From the NCBI RefSeq assembly GCF_014138435.1, contig NZ_JACJIM010000010.1, positions 1-64,000 of the forward strand: a stretch of 64,000 bases of DNA, given 5' to 3'. The notes beneath the pieces are model-generated. The model had not been told where the DNA came from. It searched no databases and worked only from the letters and a program-made list of their open reading frames with translations. This DNA comes from Methylobacterium fujisawaense. GTDB lineage: Bacteria > Pseudomonadota > Alphaproteobacteria > Rhizobiales > Beijerinckiaceae. Both the position numbers and the translations under genes were made by a program. Of this stretch, positions 18,713 to 26,930 are shown piece by piece (position 1 is the stretch's first letter; each line of letters starts with the position of its first letter).

Positions 18713-20439
18713 CTATAAATCTCGCCGTTGTTCTCGCCGCGCAATTCCAATTCGTGAAACGAATTGGTGGTCGTGCTGATGGCGATGAATTCCTTGAGGA
18801 TGCTACCGAAGAGGTACATCTCCCCCTCTGACTGGAAACATGTCTCGTCGAGGGTGAGGATTGAGCGGATTCCGCGAATCGGGCGCCCTTTGAACATCAT
18901 GTCCACCGGCCGGGTGCTCAGGTTACGGATGCCGCCGAGACGCAGACGCGCTGCCCGCTCCGCCTGCCGATCGGTCAGCGATCGGTAGTCGTAGATCTGC
19001 AGGATCACACCGAGAGCGTCTTTATCCAGTAACGACATATAATTGAGCGACAAATTCGAGATGAGGTTCCAATTCAGCGCACCATCGATTGGCGGATAAA
19101 CTGGTACTGTCGGTCGACTAATATTTGAGAACTCGATGAAGGATGGACTCGAATCGGTCGCGAGGTCGATGTCGCCGATGGCCAGTTCGGCCGCCCTCGT
19201 TCGGTTGAAGCAGGTTAGCCGGATGCTCATCGCCTCTTCAGCAGGCACCGCCTGCTCGCCGTCATGCAGCACGAAGGTGATCGCGTGCTCGAACCCGGCC
19301 TCGTTTGCCGCCGCCGTTAGGCGTTGACGGTAGTAGACCTGCTCTCGCCGCGAGGCCATTTCGACTTCGTGATGGAACGATTCGAAGGCAGGGTAGGCGC
19401 GCTCGATCTGGAAACGTCTATCCTTCTCCGAAGCACGGAAGCCGACGACATTGTCGATGGAAAATATTTCACAGGCTGCGTCGTCATTTCCGGACGGCCT
19501 GACCCGGTATTGCACTTTGCGATGATCGACAGCGATTGGCTCAGCATCGGTCTCGAACAGGTTGACGGCGGGCGAACAGAACAACCTTACATTGTCGGCG
19601 CGTAATTTCACATGTGCCGGCAGTGGTCGCTGGAACTCCAAGTCCAGCCCGAACTCCTCAGCCTCGCTACCCGCGGCCGCCGCTGCGAGCCCGTCGATAT
19701 CGACACAGTGGAATTTGTCGGGGAAGACGAAGAACTCTTGGAGCAGCCGATAGGCATCGAATGCCGTTGATGCGCTGGGTAACAACGTTTCGTCGAAGGC
19801 GAAGCCACCGGCCCGTACGCTGGTATTCGGCAATCTCACCCGCCGCCCGTCCGGTGTAGTGAAGTGCAAGGCTAGGAGATAGCGTAGGCACCAGAGATAT
19901 AGGGTCTGCGCGACGATCGCGTCACCCGTGAACCAAAGGCGCAAATCTGAAAAGTTGACGCTGCCAACCGTGCGTTTGCTTAGCATGGCAAAGCTCAAGG
20001 CAAGCTGAGATTGATCTTGTGTACGGGTATGCGCCACGTCGGTCAGTTCGACCGGGTAGACAAGGCAGTCCGCTGTCGTGCGAAAGTCGCACGATCCCCC
20101 CTCAATCGGCCGGGCGCGCATCGCCATCCCCCGTGGAATTACATGGGCTTCGGTGATCGTGCCGCGGACCGGCCGGAATTGCATGAGGCAGGTCGGAGGG
20201 AAGGGCCGGAGGAAATTGGGCCACAGCAACTGCACGAGCGAATGGGTGAGTTCGGGCAGATCGTCTTCGATCTTTTCCCTCACGCGTGAGGTCAGGAACG
20301 CAAATCCCTCCAGCAGCCGCTCTACGTCCGGATCCGTGCTGCTCTCAGAAAGATACTTCGAAAGCTTCGGGTTCAGACGCGAGAATTCCTTTCCGGACTC
20401 TCGCAAGTAAATGAGCTCATCGTGGAATAGACTTGCCAT
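18676..20439 (-). CDS. tssF: Type VI secretion baseplate protein TssF (VasA)
   Basis: 587 residues when started at the ATG at 20439, which gives the family-typical N-terminus (MASLFHDELIYLRESGKEFS) and sits 11 bases after tssE; an upstream ATG at 20487 would overlap tssE. Conserved blocks include LSESSTDPDVERLLEGFAFL, PPTCLMQFRPVRG, the RLPNTSV and FVFPDKFHCVDIDGL region, and the C-terminal RGRPIRGIRSIL-like segment. TssF is the large gp6-like wedge protein that polymerises the baseplate ring around the spike. The 3' end contains the tssG start. Confidence 0.93.
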   Translation of the reverse strand: MASLFHDELIYLRESGKEFSRLNPKLSKYLSESSTDPDVERLLEGFAFLTSRVREKIEDDLPELTHSLVQLLWPNFLRPFPPTCLMQFRPVRGTITEAHVIPRGMAMRARPIEGGSCDFRTTADCLVYPVELTDVAHTRTQDQSQLALSFAMLSKRTVGSVNFSDLRLWFTGDAIVAQTLYLWCLRYLLALHFTTPDGRRVRLPNTSVRAGGFAFDETLLPSASTAFDAYRLLQEFFVFPDKFHCVDIDGLAAAAAGSEAEEFGLDLEFQRPLPAHVKLRADNVRLFCSPAVNLFETDAEPIAVDHRKVQYRVRPSGNDDAACEIFSIDNVVGFRASEKDRRFQIERAYPAFESFHHEVEMASRREQVYYRQRLTAAANEAGFEHAITFVLHDGEQAVPAEEAMSIRLTCFNRTRAAELAIGDIDLATDSSPSFIEFSNISRPTVPVYPPIDGALNWNLISNLSLNYMSLLDKDALGVILQIYDYRSLTDRQAERAARLRLGGIRNLSTRPVDMMFKGRPIRGIRSILTLDETCFQSEGEMYLFGSILKEFIAISTTTNSFHELELRGENNGEIYRWPATIGRQPLI

Positions 20440-20450
20440 CGACCTGACAC

Positions 20451-20915
20451 TCAACTCAAAATAAAGCGACGATCGTTGTTCAAGCACAGATCGAATTCAG
20501 CGGAGGATTCAACTCCAGCTTTGCCGATGCGCGCTGTAATGCGGAAGCGCAGGCTTAAGGGCTCGTCGGTTGCCGCGATGTAGCCGACCCGTACATCAGC
20601 GATCCGCGGCTCGCCCATCACTATGCAACCGCGGATCGACTCGGCGATCTGCCGGATCATGTCGTTGGAGCGGACCGCCCCGTCGTTCATATCGATGATG
20701 CCCAACCCGGGGTTGGCGGCTGCGCCGCCCGCGCGAAGGTTGAGCACGCGGCCGAGATTGCTTTTGATCGAAGCGATCTGCGCCCCATCGACGTCCATCC
20801 CGGAGAGGTGCCCAATATCCTCTTCGTCCGCCACAAGGCGATCGAAGAGGCTTCCGTTCAAGATGCGCAGGCGTGATGCCGATGCCGTCGCAGGTTTGCG
20901 CGAGATCATAGTCAA
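20451..20915 (-). CDS. tssE: Type VI secretion baseplate protein TssE (gp25-like)
   Basis: 154 residues with the gp25/W25 lysozyme-like fold used in phage baseplates: RILNGSLFDRL at the N-terminus, SIKSNLGRVLNLRAGGA, a GLGIIDMND loop, the helix MIRQIAESIRGCIVMGEPRI and the closing strands LSLRFRITARI. The E-P-R of GEPRI is the hallmark of the family. TssE initiates sheath polymerisation onto the baseplate. Starts 56 bases after tssC; ATG at codon 3 is an equally good start. Followed closely by tssF. Confidence 0.92.
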   Translation of the reverse strand: MTMISRKPATASASRLRILNGSLFDRLVADEEDIGHLSGMDVDGAQIASIKSNLGRVLNLRAGGAAANPGLGIIDMNDGAVRSNDMIRQIAESIRGCIVMGEPRIADVRVGYIAATDEPLSLRFRITARIGKAGVESSAEFDLCLNNDRRFILS

Positions 20916-20971
20916 CCGGTGGCCCGATGCGCGAGGGAGGACGAAGTTAAACCCGGATACACTGCGACTGC

Positions 20972-22474
20972 TTATCGAGCCGTCGTCGTGTCATCAGACT
21001 TGTCGAGCTTGCCAACGAGCGACAATTCGAAATTTGCACCCATATATTTGAAGTGCGGCCGAACCTTCAGCGTCACCTGGTACCAACCCGGATCACCTTC
21101 AACATCGCTGACTTGGACGGTTGCATCCCTTAAGGGACGGAGTGACCGAACCTCGGAAGGTGGGTTTTCCTGATCGGCAATATACTGGCGCAACCAAATA
21201 TTGAGCTCACGCTCAAGGTCCGCCCGCTCTTTCCACGAGCCAATCTGCTCGCGCTGCAAAACCTTGATGTAATGAGCGAGTCGGTTAACAATGAAGAGAT
21301 AAGGAAGCTGTGTGCCGAGCTTATAATTGGTCTCAGCCGCTTTACCTTCCTTGGTCCCGGGAAACCGTTTCGGCTTCTGGATCGTGTTAGCCGAGAAGAA
21401 TGCCGCGTTATCCGAGCCTTTGCGCATGGTCAGCGCAATGAAACCGAGTTCGGCCAACTCGTATTCTCGGCGGTCGGTAATCAACACCTCAGTCGGAATC
21501 TTGGCCTCGATCTGCCCCAGCGACTCGTAGACGTGGATAGGCAGATCGTGGACCGCGCCACCGGACCTCGGACCAATAATATTGGGGCACCAACGATATT
21601 TCGCAAAACTGTCCGTTATGCGTGACGCCAAAAGGAAAGCGGTATTGCCCCATAAATAATTTTCATGATGCGAAGTCACATCTTCGTTGTATACGAAGCT
21701 ATGTACGGGGTTATCGATCGGATGGTAAGGCTGACGCAAAAGAAATCGCGGCCCAGTAAGGCCGATATAGCGGCTATCTTCACTCTCTCGCAATGCATTC
21801 CATTTGCGATAGCGTGGCCCTTCGAAAACTGATGCCAGATCACGGACATTGGGGAGTTCAAGATAGCTATCAATCGCGAACATTTGCGGAGCCGCTGCCG
21901 CAATGAACGGAGCATGCGCCATGGCCCCTACGGATGCCGCGTACTGAAGGAGTTTAAGATCGGGAACGGACGGCCCGAAATCGAAATTCGCAATCATCGC
22001 GCCAACCGGCTCGCCACCGAATTGGCCGTATTCCGAGGAGTAGATTTGTTTGTATAGGCCGGACTGCACTACTTCTGGCGCGTTCTCAAAATCTTCAAGC
22101 AATTCCTGTTTCGAAACCGATAATAATTCAATTTTTATATTCTCTCGAAAATCGGTGCGATCAACGAGAATTTTAAGGCTACGCCAAGCCGCCTCTAACT
22201 CCCGGAATTCCGGGTGGTGTAGGATTTTGTCAACTTGCGCGCTGACCTTTTTATCGATTTCAACGATCATTCGATCGACAAGAACTTTGTTGATCTTCTG
22301 ATTATGTTCATCTGATTTCAAAAGGTCAGCGATAAAGGCCTGCACGCCCATGCGCGCAACATCGTACCCCTCCTCTCCTGGATGGATCCGAGTTTCCTCC
22401 ATAATCTGCTCAAGTAGGGATCCAGACTCATTCGGAATCCTCTGGGATGACGGCGCTGAAACCAGAGTATCCAT
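20972..22474 (-). CDS. tssC: Type VI sheath large subunit TssC (VipB)
   Basis: 500 residues from the ATG at 22474 (MDTLVSAPSS); an ATG 13 codons earlier gives an atypical leader and is less likely. Family blocks are all present: EFRELEAAWRSLKILVDRTDF, the KQELLEDFENAPEVVQSGLY helix, GQFGGEPVGAMIANFDFG, LPNVRDLASVFEGPRYRKWN and the C-terminal LKVRPHFKYMGANFELSLVGKLDK that makes the sheath handshake strands. With TssB it forms the contractile sheath. Separated from tssB by 162 non-coding bases that contain a strong hairpin, unusual because the two genes are normally nearly contiguous. This gene is visibly less GC-rich than the genes further left in the operon. Confidence 0.95.
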   Translation of the reverse strand: MDTLVSAPSSQRIPNESGSLLEQIMEETRIHPGEEGYDVARMGVQAFIADLLKSDEHNQKINKVLVDRMIVEIDKKVSAQVDKILHHPEFRELEAAWRSLKILVDRTDFRENIKIELLSVSKQELLEDFENAPEVVQSGLYKQIYSSEYGQFGGEPVGAMIANFDFGPSVPDLKLLQYAASVGAMAHAPFIAAAAPQMFAIDSYLELPNVRDLASVFEGPRYRKWNALRESEDSRYIGLTGPRFLLRQPYHPIDNPVHSFVYNEDVTSHHENYLWGNTAFLLASRITDSFAKYRWCPNIIGPRSGGAVHDLPIHVYESLGQIEAKIPTEVLITDRREYELAELGFIALTMRKGSDNAAFFSANTIQKPKRFPGTKEGKAAETNYKLGTQLPYLFIVNRLAHYIKVLQREQIGSWKERADLERELNIWLRQYIADQENPPSEVRSLRPLRDATVQVSDVEGDPGWYQVTLKVRPHFKYMGANFELSLVGKLDKSDDTTTAR

Positions 22475-22572
22475 GATGGCCTCTTGAGATCGTATTGGAA
22501 AGATGCAGATCAAGTCACTATTTCGTAAATTGTGCTCGACGACAGTCAGGGAGATTTAGCCTGCCCGTATCT

Positions 22573-22603
22573 ATATCGAGGCGTTATAACGCCCTACCGA
22601 TAT
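22573..22603 (-). repeat. Nested inverted repeat between tssB and tssC
   Basis: An outer pair ATATCG (22573-22578) and CGATAT (22598-22603) encloses a perfect 14-base palindrome GGCGTTATAACGCC (22580-22593). In the tssB-tssC transcript this would fold as a GC-rich inner stem on a short outer stem. There is no U-run behind it, so it is not a classic terminator; partial termination, RNA processing or mRNA stabilisation are possible readings. Confidence 0.6.
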
Positions 22604-22636
22604 CGTTTAGAGACGGGATTCCGCTCGGACGGCATC

Positions 22637-23149
22637 TCAGGATGCGTTCAAATCACCCAGATGAAGCGCTTCCAGCTCAGCAATCAGCCGGCTGCGGCTC
22701 TCCTCATTGTCAAGGATTTGCTGCATACGCTTACGAAATGCTGGCATATTTCCAAGCGGTCCCTTCAGCGCAACCAGGGCCTCGCGCAACTGCATCATCT
22801 TCATGAGCTCTGGCACTTGTTGAACCAGAGAATCCGGCTCGAAATCTTTAAACGACTCAAATTTCAAATTGACGCTCAGATCCGTGTTACCGTTTTGGTC
22901 ATCCAGAACGTTATGAACGGTAATATTTTTTCCGATTTGGGCCTCACTCATAACTGTCGACAGGGAATTTCTATCGACATTGATCATTCTTCGCTCTTCG
23001 ACGGGCGTGGCATCCGCCTTGCCGAGAAAATTTCCGAGCACGACGAGCTTGAGCGGCAACTCCGCCTCAGATATTTGCCCCATTGTCGCCGGAACGTATC
23101 GAATATTGATACGTTCTTTCGGAGCAATGGAGCCTTCTATTTCATTCAT
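22637..23149 (-). CDS. tssB: Type VI sheath small subunit TssB (VipA)
   Basis: 170 residues, usual length. Conserved features: ERINIRYVPA near the start, ELPLKLVVLGNFLG, the D-R-N/MSEAQIGKNITVHNVL segment, NLKFESFKDFEPDSLVQQVPELMKMMQLREALVALKGPLGN and a C-terminal helix. TssB pairs with TssC in the contractile sheath and carries the element recognised by ClpV after contraction. It is the first gene of the leftward operon; an AAGGAA-like ribosome site lies about 10 bases upstream (23158-23164). A second in-frame ATG is not far downstream, but the first fits the ribosome site. Confidence 0.94.
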   Translation of the reverse strand: MNEIEGSIAPKERINIRYVPATMGQISEAELPLKLVVLGNFLGKADATPVEERRMINVDRNSLSTVMSEAQIGKNITVHNVLDDQNGNTDLSVNLKFESFKDFEPDSLVQQVPELMKMMQLREALVALKGPLGNMPAFRKRMQQILDNEESRSRLIAELEALHLGDLNAS

Positions 23150-23174
23150 CGCGTCATTCCTTCAGTGATAGAGA

Positions 23175-23190
23175 AGCGACAACAATACCA
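23175..23190 (-). promoter_or_regulatory. Possible sigma-54 promoter of the T6SS operon
   Basis: On the minus strand the sequence reads TGGTAT, five bases, then TCGCT, giving the invariant GG-N10-GC spacing of the -24/-12 class (consensus TGGCAC-N5-TTGCA). It would start transcription about 16 bases before the tssB ATG, close to the ribosome site. Three consensus positions are missed, so this is only a candidate; support is the sigma-54 activator encoded in the same operon. Confidence 0.3.
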
Positions 23191-23704
23191 CACAAAACGT
23201 TTGCTCATATACGGCTGTCGTTGTGCTTCTTGCGACCTTCACGGGGGTCTTGTGAAAGGCTTATTTGCTTTCTGAACTCTTGCCCGCTTTGTTCTCGGCA
23301 GCAGAAAATGTTATTTCTGGTATGAAAGTTAAAGTGTAAGCCTTGCCATATCAGCATGAATTTCTAAGGTTACAGCATGTTTATTGGCTATGTAGCTCGC
23401 GCTAGCTTGTTGACGATAAAGCATATGTTAGGTTGAGTCGCAATAAGCTAAACGCAGAAAAAACCTTCCATTGATCTTTTTTTCAATTTATATACATGGT
23501 AACTCAATATTATAAATTTGCTATAGATCTTTGATCCAGCAGATCGTCTCCAATATTGTTCGGATTATTAGTTTTATTATCGGCATAAATTATTGACGGC
23601 TACATTAAACTTAAGGGATGATTTTGGATAGCGTCCCTCAAAGGTCCCTAAAAATGCCTAGCTAGTGTATTCTGTGATCTACGTTTGAGCTTGGTCCAAT
23701 CTAT
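23191..23704. other. AT-rich intergenic region upstream of tssB
   Basis: About 510 bases without a credible gene on either strand. The stretch is much more AT-rich than the chromosome on its right and contains many short frames with no ribosome sites. It lies between the first T6SS gene and the IS remnant and presumably carries upstream regulatory sites of the operon; no specific motif could be confirmed by eye beyond the sigma-54-like element nearer tssB. Confidence 0.6.
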
Positions 23705-23896
23705 TTAAGCTGGTATTGACGCGCCCGGATCCGCTTGGCTTCTCTCAGTTCGCGCCGCTTCCACAGCCCCCTGAAACGCACCGGGTTTGTCGAAGGCCCT
23801 CTCGGTTACGTTACGCCGTCCTGGCGGTCGAACTCCGCCGAGGGAAAATAGCCCGATGCCTTCCTCAGAGCCTCTTTGAGGAGATCCATCGGCCGT

Positions 23897-23947
23897 CCCC
23901 CTCTGCCTCGTGTAGCAACACGAAGCCCCCCTAGCGGGGCGGAGGGG
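23897..23947. repeat. Compact multi-arm palindrome at the broken end of the transposase
   Basis: CCCCTCTGCC (23898-23907) can pair with GGCGGAGGGG (23938-23947, one G-T pair). Inside lie a perfect hairpin TCGTGT-AGCA-ACACGA (23908-23923) and a competing GCCCC/GGGGC hairpin (23925-23940). The element sits exactly where transposase homology stops, so it may be a small inserted palindromic element or a recombination scar. Confidence 0.5.
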
Positions 23948-23949
23948 AG

Positions 23950-24414
23950 AGCAGATGTGGACGGACCGGCTCCAGGCGTCGACCACCACGGCGAGGTAGA
24001 GGCCGCGGCGGTCGGCACGAAGGTGATGTCACCTACCCAGAGCTGGTTGGGGGCCTCGGCCGAGAAGTTGCGGTCCACGAGATCGGGCGCGGGGCGAGCC
24101 TCCCGGTCGCGTCGAGTGGTCACGACGCCTCCGCGCCGGCGGCTGACGCCGACAAGGCCCGCCTCGCGCATTAGCCGCGCAATGCGCTTGCGTCCGTGTC
24201 GTGCGCCCTGCGCTGCCAGCGTAGCGTGCACGCGCGGCGCACCGTAAGTCTCGCCCGACCCAGCGTGAGCGGTGCGGATCTGCTTCAACAACGCGGCATC
24301 CGCCATGGTACGGACGGAGGGCGCGCGCTGCCGCCAAGCGTGATAGCCGGCCTCCGACACGCCGAGCACGCGTGCCATGGCCGCAATGGGGAAGACGGCC
24401 TGGTTCACGCTCAT
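23950..24414 (-). pseudogene. IS3-family transposase OrfB, frameshifted and truncated
   Basis: The start overlaps the orfA stop (ATGA). The IS3 OrfB N-terminal helix-turn-helix part is clear (AARVLGVSEAGYHAWRQR-like sequence and GETYGAPRVHATLAAQG), followed by RIARLMREAGLVGVSRRR and the first catalytic aspartate in QLWVGDITFVPT. Just after this, near base 24003, one base appears to be missing: the expected LYLAVVVDAWSR continues in a different frame. Homology then ends before the second Asp and the Glu of the DDE triad. The annotated frame runs on to 23806 as nonsense. No functional transposase can be made. Confidence 0.75.
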
Positions 24415-24734
24415 GAACTGGAAGAGCCCGATGGCACCGCGCCGCTCTCCCGTGCAAACCAGGCCGCGGCTTTTGAGAGGATGTCGCGCTCCAACCGAAG
24501 CTGCCGCACCTCGCGGCGTAGACGAGCCAGTTCCTCCCGCTCGGCGAGCGCCAGGACGTCACTCTTGGAGGCGCCACGGCTCTCCCCACGGTCGGCTTGA
24601 GCGACCCAGTTGCGGATGGCCTGGGCGGAGGGCTCGAACTCGCGGGCGAGATCGGCCGGGTCGCGTCCGGCGCGGACCAATTCGACCATTTGACGGCGGA
24701 ACTCGGGGGCGTAGGGCGGGCGTGTAGGAGGCAT
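24411..24734 (-). CDS. IS3-family transposase OrfA
   Basis: 107 residues starting at the ATG at 24734; the same frame stays open far upstream, but that part is antisense to tamA. The protein has the IS3 OrfA layout: an N-terminal helix-turn-helix (YAPEFRRQMVELVRAGRDP, DLAREFEPSAQAIRNWVAQ) and a C-terminal leucine-zipper coiled coil (ELARLRREVRQLRLERDIL, then KAAAWFARE). It binds the insertion sequence ends and would normally be joined to OrfB by a -1 frameshift. Since OrfB is broken, it is probably a relic, although the frame itself is intact. Confidence 0.8.
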   Translation of the reverse strand: MPPTRPPYAPEFRRQMVELVRAGRDPADLAREFEPSAQAIRNWVAQADRGESRGASKSDVLALAEREELARLRREVRQLRLERDILSKAAAWFARESGAVPSGSSSS

Positions 24735-24971
24735 GGAGCGCACCTCGTGCGGAAAGTCTGAAGGGCTCCACGAGAACGGGTCAACTTCACGACCGTGGCG
24801 GTGTTGGCCTCGAAGGCACCTGGCCTTAAGATGATGCGGGGTACGTCGTGACACGGCGTAAGGGGGGAGCGGCAATGATCTCACAGGCGGGCGGCACGGC
24901 CGACCTCGATCGGAGCTGAAGACCGCGGTTTGCGCGTCTCCGCTCCCATTCATCGTGCGGTCCGTCCGGGG

Positions 24972-26930
24972 ATGCGTCGCGCATCGCCGCCGAGGCTGGC
25001 TGCCCTGGCCCTCGCCCTGCTGGTCGCTGCGGGCGCTCAACCCGCACGCGCCTTCGACCTGTTCGGTCTGTTCGCCAGCGAGCCGGAACCGCCGCCGCCG
25101 AGTCCGACCGCGCTGCCATACACGCTGCGGATCACCGGGACCGACGATTCCGACGTGCTCCGGGCTTTGCAGGACACGTCCACCCTCCATCGCCTGAGGC
25201 AGGATCCACCGCCCGACGGTGAGGGATTGCTGCGTCGGGCCGAGGCCGACCGCGCCAAGCTCGCCGACGTGCTGTCGGGCTACGGCTATTATGAGGGAAC
25301 CGTCACGATCCGGATCGACGGCGCGCCAGTGGCGGAGCAGGCACCGGCCGCGGTCGCCGCCGCGGAGGCATGGCGCAACCGCGGCCTCGTCCCGGTCCGG
25401 ATCGCGGTCGATCTCGGCCCCCTCTACCATCTCCGCCGGATCACCGTGCGCGATCCGGCGGGCAACCCGTTTGCGGAATCCGTCCTGCCCGCGCGGATCA
25501 CCCGCGTGGACGAGGATGTTCCGGCCCGCTCGGTCACCGTGCTCGCCCGGGAAGCGCAGATCGTCGACCAGTTCCGCGCGCAGGGCCATCCCTTCGCCAA
25601 AGTCGTCGCCCGCGACCCCGTGGTGGACGATTCCGCCCACGTCATGGATGTGACCTTCACGGTGGCGCCGGGCCCGGTCGCAGGTCTCGGTCCGGTCGCG
25701 GTGAGCGGCGCACCGGGGATCGACCCGGCGACTATCCGCTCCTTCATCTATGCCGAACCGGGCGACCCGTATTCGCCCCAGGCGGTGGCGGCGATCCGCC
25801 GGTCGGTGGCGCGGATCGAGGGCATCGGCGGCGTGCGCGTCCGCGAGGGCACGGCGCTCGACGCCGACGGAAACCTGCCGCTGTTCGTCGAGGTCACCGA
25901 ACGCGAGCGCAACCTCGTGGGTGTCTCGGCACGCTATTCCACCGTCGACGGGCCGGGCGTGCGGGCCTACTACGCCAATCGCAACCTGTTCGGTGGCGGC
26001 GAGTCCTTCCGGGTGGACGCCGACATCTACTATCTGGGCCTCGGCAACGACCCCTTCGCCAACCAGCGCAAGGTTGCGGGAATCGGCACGAACGGCCTCG
26101 GCGGACGGCTCTCGGCGACCTACGTCCAGCCGGCCCTGTGGGGCACACGCAACGATCTGCTGGCCAACGCCTTCATCACGCGTGAGGTGCAGCAGAGCTA
26201 TCTCGTGGATGGCGGCGGTGTCTCTGGGGCGATCCGCCACCGCTTCTCGGACACGTTCTCGGCGCAGATCGGGCTCGACGCCCAGGCGGGCCGGTCGAAG
26301 GATGCCCTCGGCACCGTCAATTACCGGCTGATCGGCATCCCCGCCTCGGTAACCTACGATTCCACCGACAGCCTCCTCGACCCGACGCGGGGCGTTCGGG
26401 CGATCGCGTCGCTGGCGGTCTATCCCGGCGCGATCTCGTCGCCCGGGATCGTCGTGGCCAAGGCGCAGGGCTCGACCTACTACGCCCTGGATGACGAAGC
26501 CCGCATGATCCTGGCCGGCCGCATCGGCTTCGGCTCGGTCTCCGGGGCGCCGCTGGGAGAAATCCCGGACAATTTCCGGTTCTTCGCCGGCGGAGGCGGC
26601 TCCGTGCGCGGCTATCCGTATCGGACCCTCGGGCCGATCGGCCCCTACAACCTTCCGATCGGCGGCCGCAGCCTGCTCGAGGCTTCCCTCGAGGCGCGCA
26701 TCAAGGTCACGGACACGATCGGCGTGGTGCCGTTCTTCGACGCGGGCACCGCCTTCGCCTCGGCGACGCCGGATTTCGATGAGAAGATTCGCAAATCCGT
26801 GGGCATCGGCCTGCGCTACTACACCGGTATCGGCCCGATCCGCGCGGATCTCGCCTTCCCGCTCGATCCCTACAAGGGCGGGCACGTGCGGCCGGCCGTC
26901 CTGTATCTCAGCCTGGGACAGGCGTTCTGA
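24972..26930 (+). CDS. tamA: Translocation and assembly module outer-membrane protein TamA (Omp85 family)
   Basis: 652 residues from the ATG at 24972, chosen because it gives a clean signal peptide (RRASPPRLAALALALLVAAG, cleavage near ARA-FD); an upstream in-frame start would bury it. Three POTRA-like regions lie in about residues 45-290 (LADVLSGYGYYEGTVTIRIDG, PVRIAVDLGPLYHLRRITV, EPGDPYSPQAVAAIRRSV). The C-terminal 16-strand barrel contains the Omp85 VRGY motif (GGGGSVRGYPYRTLGP). TamA with TamB moves autotransporters and phospholipids to the outer membrane. tamB begins at the base after the stop. The last residue is Phe, as usual for barrel proteins. Confidence 0.92.
   Translation: MRRASPPRLAALALALLVAAGAQPARAFDLFGLFASEPEPPPPSPTALPYTLRITGTDDSDVLRALQDTSTLHRLRQDPPPDGEGLLRRAEADRAKLADVLSGYGYYEGTVTIRIDGAPVAEQAPAAVAAAEAWRNRGLVPVRIAVDLGPLYHLRRITVRDPAGNPFAESVLPARITRVDEDVPARSVTVLAREAQIVDQFRAQGHPFAKVVARDPVVDDSAHVMDVTFTVAPGPVAGLGPVAVSGAPGIDPATIRSFIYAEPGDPYSPQAVAAIRRSVARIEGIGGVRVREGTALDADGNLPLFVEVTERERNLVGVSARYSTVDGPGVRAYYANRNLFGGGESFRVDADIYYLGLGNDPFANQRKVAGIGTNGLGGRLSATYVQPALWGTRNDLLANAFITREVQQSYLVDGGGVSGAIRHRFSDTFSAQIGLDAQAGRSKDALGTVNYRLIGIPASVTYDSTDSLLDPTRGVRAIASLAVYPGAISSPGIVVAKAQGSTYYALDDEARMILAGRIGFGSVSGAPLGEIPDNFRFFAGGGGSVRGYPYRTLGPIGPYNLPIGGRSLLEASLEARIKVTDTIGVVPFFDAGTAFASATPDFDEKIRKSVGIGLRYYTGIGPIRADLAFPLDPYKGGHVRPAVLYLSLGQAF

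Larger units (their letters stand above)
23950..24783 (-). mobile_element. Truncated IS3-family insertion sequence
   Basis: A two-frame transposase (orfA then orfB, ATGA overlap) of the IS3 type lies here on the minus strand. The upstream end is probably near 24783, where the minus strand reads TGACCCG, but the matching terminal repeat at the other side is missing because homology to the transposase stops near 23950. The copy is therefore incomplete and immobile. It separates the T6SS region from the tamAB core genes. Confidence 0.7.

Noticed and set aside
23705..23890. Possible small genes beside the IS remnant
   Set aside because: Frames on both strands lack ribosome sites and known similarity, and the transposase frame that reads through is frameshifted nonsense.
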